A DNA stretch of 12,799 nt from Spirochaetales bacterium (GCA_004525355.1 SPCK01000026.1:1-12799), one strand, 5' to 3'. Positions 1-5,468 are shown, counted from the first letter of the stretch. The notes: generated from the sequence alone by a model not told the origin. Program-made: numbers and translations.

Positions 1-281
1 CGATACGCCGCTGTCTTCCACCAGGGAAAGACCATCGAGGAAGCGCCCATGGCGGCACAGTCAGAAGCGAAGGCTTCGGCTTCGGCATCGGAGGGTACGA
101 TGACGAGGAAGCGTTTTTCGCTCTTGAGCGCGGCCGCCGCGATCAGGACGGCGGCGCAGGGAGCTTCCAGTTCCGAGCAGTCGATCGGAAATCGGTCCTC
201 GGACAAGGCTTCCATCACGGCCCTGGAGGCACCATGCGAGAGGATTCTCTGGGCATACGAAGGCAAGGGTAAGGTGTTCAT
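1..281 (-). CDS. mfd: Transcription-repair coupling factor Mfd, N-terminal part (cut by window edge)
   Basis: This reading frame starts at ATG 281 and runs off the left edge, giving 93 visible residues. Mfd is a DNA translocase that removes RNA polymerase stalled at lesions and recruits UvrA. The visible part looks like the start of its UvrB-like domain 1a: a helical beginning, a hydrophobic Ala-rich helix around residues 45-55, a strand reading RFLVIVPSDAEAEAF, and then VFPWWKTAAYR. That layout (strand, P-D/S-D plus helix, then F-P-x-W-x-T-x-x-Y) is typical of Mfd N-termini. UvrB begins differently and has a GDQP-type motif early, which is absent. No in-frame ATG, GTG or TTG lies just upstream of 281, and no strong Shine-Dalgarno is visible. 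The gene diverges from the secreted-protein gene at 359. The Mfd call rests on a short N-terminal match; the helicase motifs lie outside the window. Confidence 0.72.
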   Translation of the reverse strand, partial: MNTLPLPSYAQRILSHGASRAVMEALSEDRFPIDCSELEAPCAAVLIAAAALKSEKRFLVIVPSDAEAEAFASDCAAMGASSMVFPWWKTAAY

Positions 282-297
282 TACAATCGTCCGACAA

Positions 298-326
298 TTG
301 AAGAAGGATAGCGCCCGGCTTATACT
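298..326 (+). promoter_or_regulatory. Sigma-70-like promoter for the 359-2405 gene group
   Basis: The -35 is TTGAAG (298-303), the spacer is 17 nt, and the -10 is TATACT (321-326). Transcription would start near 333, about 26 nt before the ATG at 359. The -10 matches consensus at 5 of 6 positions and the -35 at 4 of 6. On the opposite strand TATAAG (324-319) overlaps this -10 and could be the -10 of the divergent mfd gene, but I find no good -35 for it. Confidence 0.6.
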
Positions 327-358
327 ACAGTAAAGAGTTCGGAGCGCACAAGGAGACG

Positions 359-1306
359 ATGACGGTGCAAGCCCGCAAAATGACACTGATCGCGCTTTTC
401 TCCTTCGTCGCCTGCGTGGCAACGACGGCCCAGGCAGAACTTTCCATCAGCCTGTTCGACAAGCGCATATACGTTCCCGGTTCAGAAATACCTGTCAAGG
501 TTACCGTGAGGAACCTTACGGCGGCGCCCTTCCGGTTCAGGCTGGCCGAACAACGCAGGCGATCCATAGGCTTTGACGTACGGAGCCTGTCCAACCGAGC
601 CCTCGAGGCAAGCGATTCCTGGAAGCGGGCCATGGCTTCCAATACGCCCGTCTATTATCGCGAACTATCCCTGTTGCCCGGTGAGGAATATTCCTTCGTA
701 GAAGACTTGAGGGATTACATCATGGTCGACGAACCTGGGGCTTACCTCGTTCGGTGCAGTTTCTGGCCTGAACTCGATGGAAATCCCGCTCCGTCCGGAA
801 CGATCCAGTCCAATACCCTGTCCATTTCAGTCCGGCCGGGCGTACCATCTCCAGCCGCTACCGAGCTGTTTCGCGCGGGGGCTGTTGAAGTCCTCAAGCC
901 TGAACAAATTCCTCCCGATCAGGTCATTTCAAGGACCATCCAGGCCCGTCAAAAAGGACAATGGAACGAGTTCTTCCTGTACCTGGACCTTGAACGCCTG
1001 TTCCTGGCCAATCCCGACAAGAAACGAGCATACGATCGGGAGTCCGACGATGGCCGGCGCCGCATGCTCGAGACCTACAAGGCCGACCTGATGGCCAGCG
1101 TGATCGACAAGGACATCGTCGTCGTGCCCAGTTCCTTCACGATCGTCGAAACGCGATATCGGGAGACTTCCGGCACCGTTACGGCAAATCTGAAATTCGC
1201 CTATGACGGATTCAGCATGATCAAGCAATACACGTATGAGATGGCCAAGCGCGACTCGGTCTGGCTCATCGTCGGCTATACCGTATTGAACAAGGGCACC
1301 GAATGA
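359..1306 (+). CDS. Exported or lipid-anchored protein with N-terminal beta-sandwich-like domain, unknown function
   Basis: I do not recognise this 315-aa protein as a named family. It begins with a clear export signal: Arg6 and Lys7, a hydrophobic stretch at about residues 10-22, and an Ala-Gln-Ala cleavage site before Glu27. Cys19, preceded by Phe-Val-Ala, could instead be a relaxed spirochaetal lipobox, so a lipoprotein is possible. Residues 27-145 look like an Ig-like or proteinase-inhibitor-like beta domain (VPGSEIPVKVTVRNLT, LLPGEEYSF, GAYLVRCSF). Residues 170-240 are helical and charged. The last 65 residues look like an alpha+beta domain ending in VWLIVGYTVL, reminiscent of NTF2-like folds, though this is a weak impression. 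The start at 359 follows AAGGAG (350-355) with only 3 nt spacing; the in-frame ATG at 380 would also leave a usable signal peptide. The stop overlaps the next start (ATGA), which implies translational coupling. Confidence 0.8.
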   Translation: MTVQARKMTLIALFSFVACVATTAQAELSISLFDKRIYVPGSEIPVKVTVRNLTAAPFRFRLAEQRRRSIGFDVRSLSNRALEASDSWKRAMASNTPVYYRELSLLPGEEYSFVEDLRDYIMVDEPGAYLVRCSFWPELDGNPAPSGTIQSNTLSISVRPGVPSPAATELFRAGAVEVLKPEQIPPDQVISRTIQARQKGQWNEFFLYLDLERLFLANPDKKRAYDRESDDGRRRMLETYKADLMASVIDKDIVVVPSSFTIVETRYRETSGTVTANLKFAYDGFSMIKQYTYEMAKRDSVWLIVGYTVLNKGTE

Positions 1307-2037
1307 AAGCCCTGCTCATCGTTGAGAACGACGACATCGCCAAGCTCGCCGGCTTCTATCTAAAGCCCCTGGGATTCGACGTAATCCGGTATCGCGACCC
1401 GCTGAAGGCGCTGGACAACCTCGAGGAGATCGACCCTGACGCGGTCATCATGAGCGCCAGGGATTTCCCGCGGCACTGGAAGTCGATCGTGGTCAACATA
1501 CGATCCTTCCACGAAAAGACAGACTGCATCGTTATCATACTCAAGGGCGAGTTTTTCCCCTTTGAAGAAGCCGCGAAGGCGGCCCACCTGGGCGTCAACG
1601 GCGTCGTGCGGGAAGACTTCGCCGATCGATCCGAGCTTGGACGCTTCCAGAAAATTCTCAAGCGCTATATCGAGGTTGACGAGGCCAGAATCTCCGACCG
1701 CCAGCAGCCCGACGAATGGGATCGGCTCGACTTTACCTTCGGCCATCCCCGTACCCTCGCGCTCGTTTCAGGGCGCATAGAAACAATCTCGGCGACTGGC
1801 CTGTCGTTCCTGGCCGATTTCCCAGCGCTGGTGGCCGATCTTGAGCCGGGCGATATGATCGAGGACGGTTCATTGCGGGTGGACCGGGACATCGTGCCCT
1901 GCCCGTGCGTCGTTGTCAGGAACGGCGCCGTCATGGCCTTCAAGTTTGATAGCATGGAAAGCAAAGACCTCGCCGAATTGGAACAGTACCTAAAATCAAG
2001 GACAGAACGGCAGATCACCGGGTTATTGAAAAAATAA
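1303..2037 (+). CDS. Degenerate response-regulator receiver with C-terminal PilZ-like domain
   Basis: The 244-aa protein appears to have two domains. Residues 1-120 follow the receiver fold (KALLIVEN..., PDAVIM, DCIVIIL, LGVNGVV), but the phosphorylation site is lost. The acidic pair is Glu8-Asn9, the phospho-acceptor position falls on Ser51/Ala52 instead of Asp, the Thr/Ser position falls on Leu80/Lys81, and the conserved Lys is replaced by Arg103. Residues 125-235 look PilZ-like: an Arg-x-x-x-Arg pair (129, 133), then RIETISATGLSF, where T161-I-S163-A-T-G166 corresponds to D/N-x-S-x-x-G with the first acidic residue changed, then PGDMIED and a late beta strand (VVVRNGAVMAFKF). PilZ domains bind cyclic di-GMP, but binding here is uncertain. 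The start overlaps the preceding stop by 4 nt, so it is probably co-translated with the exported protein. An adaptor or sensor role that does not need phosphorylation is my inference. Confidence 0.72.
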   Translation: MKALLIVENDDIAKLAGFYLKPLGFDVIRYRDPLKALDNLEEIDPDAVIMSARDFPRHWKSIVVNIRSFHEKTDCIVIILKGEFFPFEEAAKAAHLGVNGVVREDFADRSELGRFQKILKRYIEVDEARISDRQQPDEWDRLDFTFGHPRTLALVSGRIETISATGLSFLADFPALVADLEPGDMIEDGSLRVDRDIVPCPCVVVRNGAVMAFKFDSMESKDLAELEQYLKSRTERQITGLLKK

Positions 2038-2060
2038 CTGCCGTTTGATAGGATACACAC

Positions 2061-2405
2061 ATGGATCAGAACGTTCCCTGCCCTGATGAAATTTTCCTTG
2101 AGTACGCCAAGAAACTCAAGGCTGCTGGCCACCCCATCCGGCTTCGCCTGCTCTGCCTTATTGCGCGGGAGCAAGATCCTTGCGTGTCCGACCTCTGGAA
2201 ATGCCTCAAGCAACCCCAACCGGTAATATCCCAGCATTTGGCGATTCTGAAACAAAACGGCATCGTGGAGGCGGAGGTGCAAAAAACGCGCCGCGTCTAC
2301 TCCATCGCCGATCCCTTCATCAGGGATCTGATTGCCACGATACTTGCTGAGTCATCGGCTGTGGGGGTTAAGGGTACCGCGAAGGTTGCCCCGAAAATCC
2401 GATAG
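2061..2405 (+). CDS. ArsR/SmtB-family winged-helix transcriptional repressor
   Basis: A 114-aa DNA-binding protein of the ArsR/SmtB type, a group that mostly releases DNA on binding metal or another effector. The family pattern is clear: KKLKAAGHPIRLRLLCLI (residues 17-34), the helix-turn-helix QPVISQHLAILKQNGIV (53-69), and the beta wing VQKTRRVYSIAD (73-84). Cysteines are at 7, 32, 41 and 48. Cys41 lies at the position of the classic ELCVCDL metal-binding helix, but the second Cys of that motif is Ser43, so a standard As/Sb/Cd site is not intact. Cys41 and Cys48 could still form another thiol site. The gene follows the receiver/PilZ-like gene by 23 nt and has TAGGA at 2049-2053 as ribosome binding site, so it is probably the third gene of the same transcript. 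No metal transporter or resistance gene is adjacent, and the target is unknown. Confidence 0.9.
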   Translation: MDQNVPCPDEIFLEYAKKLKAAGHPIRLRLLCLIAREQDPCVSDLWKCLKQPQPVISQHLAILKQNGIVEAEVQKTRRVYSIADPFIRDLIATILAESSAVGVKGTAKVAPKIR

Positions 2406-2414
2406 CGATTCCCG

Positions 2415-3656
2415 TCACGGCCCTGCGGGGGGACTCCGACGCACTGCGCTGTCGGGATCAGTCAATCGCCGGGTCGCCTCGGGTCCGTATGGTATCCGTG
2501 CGCTCTTCGCGAGCGTTCTCCAAACCAGTTTAGCCTGTTCACGAGCGTTGGCCACATACATCGAATCCGCCAAGACCAGCAGCAGTCGCTCTATATCCTG
2601 AAGCTCGAGATAGTCGCTGACCTCCCGCCTCGAACGCGCCTTCGCAAGGAAATCGTCCAAGCCGACCCAGACATAATCGCCACTCCAGGCTTTGAGCAAT
2701 TCGATCGCGCGAGAGAGGACCATGTTGACCGCAACGGCCGCACTGATGAGCGCCTGCGTACGTCCCCGGTCCAGGTAGAACTCTGCCAATTCTGCATTGG
2801 CCTTGAAAGAGAATGACAGTGGCAAGCGGTACAGCGTCATGAAACGATCGAAACCGGTGCTCGTCAAGGTATTGCGCATCGCCTTCCGCAGGGCTTCGTC
2901 TATCAGCGTGGCCTGTCCGATATTCTCATCATCCAGGATACGGTTCATGGTCCGTTCCCAGTCGGCGACATTGCTCTTCGCCTCGTAGAGGTCGGCCAAT
3001 TGGTACAGGATCGTATAGCGCTCGCTGGCCACGTCCAGCGACTCCCTCATATCGAATGCCCGCTCGAATTGTTTTTCAGCCAGGGCGAATTCTCCTTCGA
3101 TGAAGAACACCTTGCCCTTCCAGAATTCCGCCTCTGGATAGGATACCAACAGGCGCACCGCGTCTCCCAGGGCTTTGATCGAATCGCCCAATCCGGAATA
3201 GGAGCGATAGTCAAGAACCAGAAGCAGCACGTCGATGAAGGAACGATGGCTATCGCTTATTCGCTCTGCCTTGAGGGCAAGCAGAAGCGTCTTGATCGAG
3301 GCGCCCGAATTGGAAACGATCCGTCTATAATCGTTCTGGAGAAAATCCTCAGCGGCGAACGCTGAGAGAAGGTCGGAAAGTGAATCGCCCGTAGAACGCG
3401 CAGCTTTGGTATCGAGAGCGAAGGCAAGTCTCTCCGCGGCCGCGGTGAACGCCAGCCTACGCGAGCTGATAGCCCTGTCGAACGATACGAGCGCCCCTCC
3501 GAAGTCTTTCCGCTCATATGCCAACTTTCCCTTTTCCAGGTTCAACCAGGCAGGTTGCCCCTCCCAGGGCATAGGCAACACGTTCTGGGCATGAATGCGA
3601 TCGGATGAGGTTACTATCAGGGCGAACAGGATGGCGATTCGTAGGGTTCGTGTCAT
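2415..3656 (-). CDS. Secreted TPR-like repeat protein, function unknown
   Basis: A 413-aa mostly helical protein. Residues 1-23 form a signal peptide (Arg3, Arg6, hydrophobic core 7-15, cleavage probable after Ile-His-Ala), so it should be periplasmic or surface-exposed. Tetratricopeptide-like repeats are visible at about 36-66 (LEKGKLAYERKDFGGALVSF), 176-205 (EFWKGKVFFIEGEFALAEKQ) and 213-244; the rest is probably degenerate helical repeat. TPR proteins usually serve as scaffolds, and no catalytic motif is visible. Its ATG overlaps the ispG stop by 4 nt (ATGA at 3656-3653), so it is very likely co-transcribed and translationally coupled with ispG. I see no biochemical reason for that pairing. 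The C-terminus (after about residue 395) is polar and rich in Arg/Pro. It converges on the ArsR gene with 9 nt between the two stops. Confidence 0.82.
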   Translation of the reverse strand: MTRTLRIAILFALIVTSSDRIHAQNVLPMPWEGQPAWLNLEKGKLAYERKDFGGALVSFDRAISSRRLAFTAAAERLAFALDTKAARSTGDSLSDLLSAFAAEDFLQNDYRRIVSNSGASIKTLLLALKAERISDSHRSFIDVLLLVLDYRSYSGLGDSIKALGDAVRLLVSYPEAEFWKGKVFFIEGEFALAEKQFERAFDMRESLDVASERYTILYQLADLYEAKSNVADWERTMNRILDDENIGQATLIDEALRKAMRNTLTSTGFDRFMTLYRLPLSFSFKANAELAEFYLDRGRTQALISAAVAVNMVLSRAIELLKAWSGDYVWVGLDDFLAKARSRREVSDYLELQDIERLLLVLADSMYVANAREQAKLVWRTLAKSARIPYGPEATRRLTDPDSAVRRSPPAGP

Positions 3657-4699
3657 AAGCGGGACAATTCCTCCCCGAATACAATATCGGCAGAGGAAGC
3701 GTCGCAGGTTCGCACGATTTTTCCTTTACTGAAGACGATCACCTTGTCGCCGGCTCCGGTTATGCCCAAGTCGGCATGCTTGGCTTCTCCGGGTCCATTG
3801 ACGACGCAGCCCATGATGGCTATGGTCACCGGTTTCTTGAGTCCGTAGATCCTGTCACGCCACCGGGCGGTAAACGAGTGCGTATCGAAGCCCGCCCGTC
3901 CACATCGGGGACAGGAGACAATATCGGCTCCGGTCCTCGTTCCCGTGGCCTGGGCTAGGATTTCCCTCGCTGCAAGTATCTCGCTCTCCATGTCGTCCGA
4001 GAGTGAGACTCTGAGGGTGTCCCCCACTCCGCCGGAAAGCAGGGCGTACAAGGCGATGGCGCTGCGTACGCAGCCCTGGACCAGGGGTCCAGCCTCGGTG
4101 ACGCCGATGTGCAGTGGAATATCGTGCCTCGATGCGAACTGCTCGTTGGCGCTGATGGTTTCTATAACCGAACTTGCCTTCATGGATACGATTACGTCCC
4201 GAAAGCCACGGGCCTCCAGGGCTTCCACTTCCCGCTCAGCCGCGCTGACGAGAGCCTCTGCCCGGTCTGACCTGTCCTTGAGGTCGGGTGGCAGCGACCC
4301 GGCGTTGACCCCGATACGTATCGGAATACCCTTCCCTGCCGCTTTCGCGGCGACTTCTTCCAGTTTCCAGGCGGCGCCCAGGTTTCCCGGATTGACCCTG
4401 ATCTTGGCGATAGGATAATCCAGGCAGCGAAGGGCGATGCGCCAGTCGAAGTGTATGTCGGCGACGAGCGGCATGGCGGTCATGCCGGTAAGGCGACCCA
4501 GGACGTCCGCCGCATCAAGGTCGGGAACCGCGAAGCGCAGGATGCCGCAACCCAGCGCGGCGAGCGTATCGATTCGGGATACCGCCGCGTCGAGCCCATC
4601 GGCGCGCAATGGTTCCTTCCACATCGTCTGAACGGCCAGGGGATGTCCCCCGCCCACGATAACGGATCCGACCTTGACGGTCCTGGTATTCTTGCCCAT
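3653..4699 (-). CDS. ispG: 4-hydroxy-3-methylbut-2-en-1-yl diphosphate synthase (IspG/GcpE)
   Basis: IspG is the [4Fe-4S] enzyme of the MEP isoprenoid pathway that reduces methylerythritol cyclodiphosphate to HMBPP. The 348-aa length fits the short bacterial two-domain form. The TIM-barrel half is recognised by VADIHFDWRIAL (79-90), IAKIRVNPGNLG (97-108), IPIRIGVNAGSL (125-136) and LHIGVTEAGP (196-205). The C-terminal cluster domain has the ligands in place: Cys263 and Cys266 (SCPRCGR), Cys298 (MGCVVNGPGEA) and Glu305. The residue spacing matches characterised enzymes, so it should be active. The start at 4699 is the first Met and has only a weak ribosome binding site (GGGCGG). The stop overlaps the start of the TPR-like gene. 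It lies downstream of the ATPase terminator and so should have its own promoter. Confidence 0.96.
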   Translation of the reverse strand: MGKNTRTVKVGSVIVGGGHPLAVQTMWKEPLRADGLDAAVSRIDTLAALGCGILRFAVPDLDAADVLGRLTGMTAMPLVADIHFDWRIALRCLDYPIAKIRVNPGNLGAAWKLEEVAAKAAGKGIPIRIGVNAGSLPPDLKDRSDRAEALVSAAEREVEALEARGFRDVIVSMKASSVIETISANEQFASRHDIPLHIGVTEAGPLVQGCVRSAIALYALLSGGVGDTLRVSLSDDMESEILAAREILAQATGTRTGADIVSCPRCGRAGFDTHSFTARWRDRIYGLKKPVTIAIMGCVVNGPGEAKHADLGITGAGDKVIVFSKGKIVRTCDASSADIVFGEELSRL

Positions 4700-4706
4700 G
4701 CCGCCC

Positions 4707-4736
4707 AGTATACCCGGCCGGGGGAAATATGTCCAA
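4707..4736 (-). promoter_or_regulatory. Possible ispG promoter with palindromic spacer
   Basis: On the minus strand TATACT (4712-4707) is a good -10. TTGGAC (4736-4731) is a poor -35 at 18 nt spacing, matching only the TTG. The spacer contains the 10-bp palindrome CCCGGCCGGG (4713-4722), which could be an operator. With this -10, transcription would begin at about 4700, directly at the ATG, so the message would be almost leaderless. The position after the terminator supports a promoter here; the exact boxes are uncertain. Confidence 0.4.
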
Positions 4737-4759
4737 AGGTTGCGCGATCTCCCCGGCGT

Positions 4760-4792
4760 AAAAAAACACCCGCCGTCTATCCGGGCGGGTGT
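4760..4792 (-). terminator. Intrinsic terminator of the ATPase operon
   Basis: Read on the minus strand, ACACCCGCC (4792-4784) pairs perfectly with GGCGGGTGT (4774-4766) around a 9-nt loop, followed by an uninterrupted T run (4766-4760). It begins 42 nt after the atpK stop. The other strand lacks a T run, so termination is one-way. It separates the ATPase genes from ispG. Confidence 0.93.
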
Positions 4793-4834
4793 CTTTAAAA
4801 GAAGATCGAACGGGCTGCTGCCTACAACATCCTG

Positions 4835-5257
4835 CTACAGGGCCCCGAACATGAAGGCCATGACGAAAAGCGCCACGGTCTCGCAGATGCCCACTACCGT
4901 GATGTACTGGGCGAAGCCCTTGCCGGTTTCGCCGTATGCGTCGCAACCGGAAGCACCGGCCTTGCCCTGGGCGACCGCGGACATGGCGATGGCCAAGCCG
5001 CCGGTAATGCCTGCCGCGAACAGTAGAGCGGGATCCTTGGTCGAACGCATCATGGTGCCCATGAGGATATTGCCGTAGATGGTTTGCGTCAGGGGCGCGC
5101 CCGCGAAGGCCATGAGAAGAAAAGGCGCAGGCTTGTTTGCCATGTACGCACGCTTCCATGCGCCGATCGCCGCCTGCCCCGCTATACCCGCCCCGATTGC
5201 CGATCCGACGGCGGAAATGCCTAGTACGGCCGCGACGCCGATCATTCCGATATTCAT
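4835..5257 (-). CDS. atpK: V-type ATP synthase subunit K (proteolipid, rotor ring)
   Basis: The 140-aa membrane protein that forms the ion-carrying rotor ring. It has four hydrophobic helices (about 3-30, 44-70, 77-97 and 116-138), i.e. a fused pair of two-helix hairpins as usual for V-type ATPases. The ion-binding carboxylate is Glu126 (GICETVALFV) in helix 4; in helix 2 the matching place holds Gln58 (APLTQTIYG). Thr57, Gln58, Gln97 (AVAQGKAGASG) and Glu126 align with Thr64, Gln65, Gln110 and Glu139 of the Enterococcus hirae Na+ ring as I recall its sequence, which suggests Na+ rather than H+ binding. Only Leu61 of that site has no obvious counterpart. The gene has the strongest ribosome binding site of the operon and lies behind a hairpin-rich 211-nt leader, fitting the need for many copies per complex. 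A terminator follows. Confidence 0.96.
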   Translation of the reverse strand: MNIGMIGVAAVLGISAVGSAIGAGIAGQAAIGAWKRAYMANKPAPFLLMAFAGAPLTQTIYGNILMGTMMRSTKDPALLFAAGITGGLAIAMSAVAQGKAGASGCDAYGETGKGFAQYITVVGICETVALFVMAFMFGAL

Positions 5258-5263
5258 AGTTGG

Positions 5264-5269
5264 CTCCTT
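5264..5269 (-). promoter_or_regulatory. Strong ribosome binding site of atpK
   Basis: On the minus strand GAAGGAG ends at 5264, six bases before the atpK ATG at 5257. This is the closest to an ideal Shine-Dalgarno in the operon and fixes the start codon. It lies 11 nt downstream of the last hairpin and is not part of its stem. Confidence 0.85.
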
Positions 5270-5280
5270 CCTGATTTAGC

Positions 5281-5317
5281 AGGGTGCTGACAAAGTCGGT
5301 TACATTGCCAGCACCCT
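5281..5317 (-). repeat. Hairpin A, atpI-atpK intergenic region
   Basis: AGGGTGCTG (5281-5289) and CAGCACCCT (5309-5317) form a perfect 9-bp stem with a 19-nt loop. No T run follows on the minus strand, so it is not an intrinsic terminator. It is the last structure before the atpK ribosome binding site. Confidence 0.8.
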
Positions 5318-5319
5318 TC

Positions 5320-5358
5320 GCAATTGCTCGCATGCCTTACGGTATGCTGCGCAATTGC
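5320..5358 (-). repeat. Hairpin B with duplicated GCAATTGC palindrome
   Basis: The 8-bp palindrome GCAATTGC occurs at 5320-5327 and again at 5351-5358, and the two copies pair. Inside, GCATGCC (5330-5336) and GGTATGC (5341-5347) form a second stem with one imperfect pair around a TTAC loop. A 10-bp palindrome, ACATTAATGT, follows at 5360-5369. Confidence 0.78.
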
Positions 5359-5370
5359 AACATTAATGTA

Positions 5371-5406
5371 GCTACTGACAGTCCGCCTTCGCGGTTTGTC
5401 AGTAGC
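5371..5406 (-). repeat. Hairpin C, longest stem of the atpI-atpK cluster
   Basis: GCTACTGACA (5371-5380) pairs perfectly with TGTCAGTAGC (5397-5406). Inside, after a 2-by-2 internal loop, CCGC (5383-5386) pairs with GCGG (5391-5394) around a 4-nt loop. No T run follows on the minus strand. Confidence 0.85.
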
Positions 5407-5413
5407 CTGTTGG

Positions 5414-5448
5414 CTATCGTCAAGAACGCCGAGGCATCCTTGCGATAG
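5414..5448 (-). repeat. Hairpin D, nearest to the atpI stop
   Basis: CTATCG (5414-5419) with CAAG (5421-5424) pairs with CTTG-CGATAG (5439-5448), ten pairs with one bulged base at 5420. It begins about 20 nt after the atpI stop and is the first of four structures a transcript from atpI would form. Confidence 0.65.
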
Positions 5449-5468
5449 GTTCCGTTCATGTACAGGTT

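Larger units (their letters stand above)
5258..5468 (-). other. Hairpin-rich atpI-atpK intercistronic region (no gene)
   Basis: This 211-nt stretch is the only long gap in an operon whose other junctions are overlaps or at most 36 nt. It holds four consecutive hairpins (D, C, B, A in transcript order) and then the atpK ribosome binding site. CTGACAAA in hairpin C (5402-5395, minus strand) can also pair with TTTGTCAG at 5294-5287 near hairpin A, so an alternative fold exists. No T run follows any stem. A short frame from 5333 merely overlaps atpK in another frame and is not a gene. Likely roles are RNA processing or stability, or a repeat-type element; this is inference. Confidence 0.75.

Noticed and set aside
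2026..2054. Possible promoter TTGAAA-17 nt-TAGGAT directly before the ArsR gene
   Set aside because: The -10 is poor (4 of 6) and coincides with the ribosome binding site TAGGA, so it would require a leaderless message. The simpler reading is co-transcription from upstream.
1665..2282. Minus-strand frame of 205 codons across the receiver/PilZ-like and ArsR genes
   Set aside because: It crosses two well-supported plus-strand genes, one with an obvious helix-turn-helix, and has no recognisable domain.
4515..5333. Minus-strand frame of 272 codons spanning atpK, the terminator and the start of ispG
   Set aside because: It runs through an evident intrinsic terminator and overlaps two certain genes in another frame. 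The translation is Arg/Gly-rich and low in meaning, typical of a shadow frame.
5281..5448. The atpI-atpK hairpins as transcription terminators
   Set aside because: None is followed by a T run on the transcribed strand, and atpK, an essential subunit, lies just downstream with no convincing promoter of its own.
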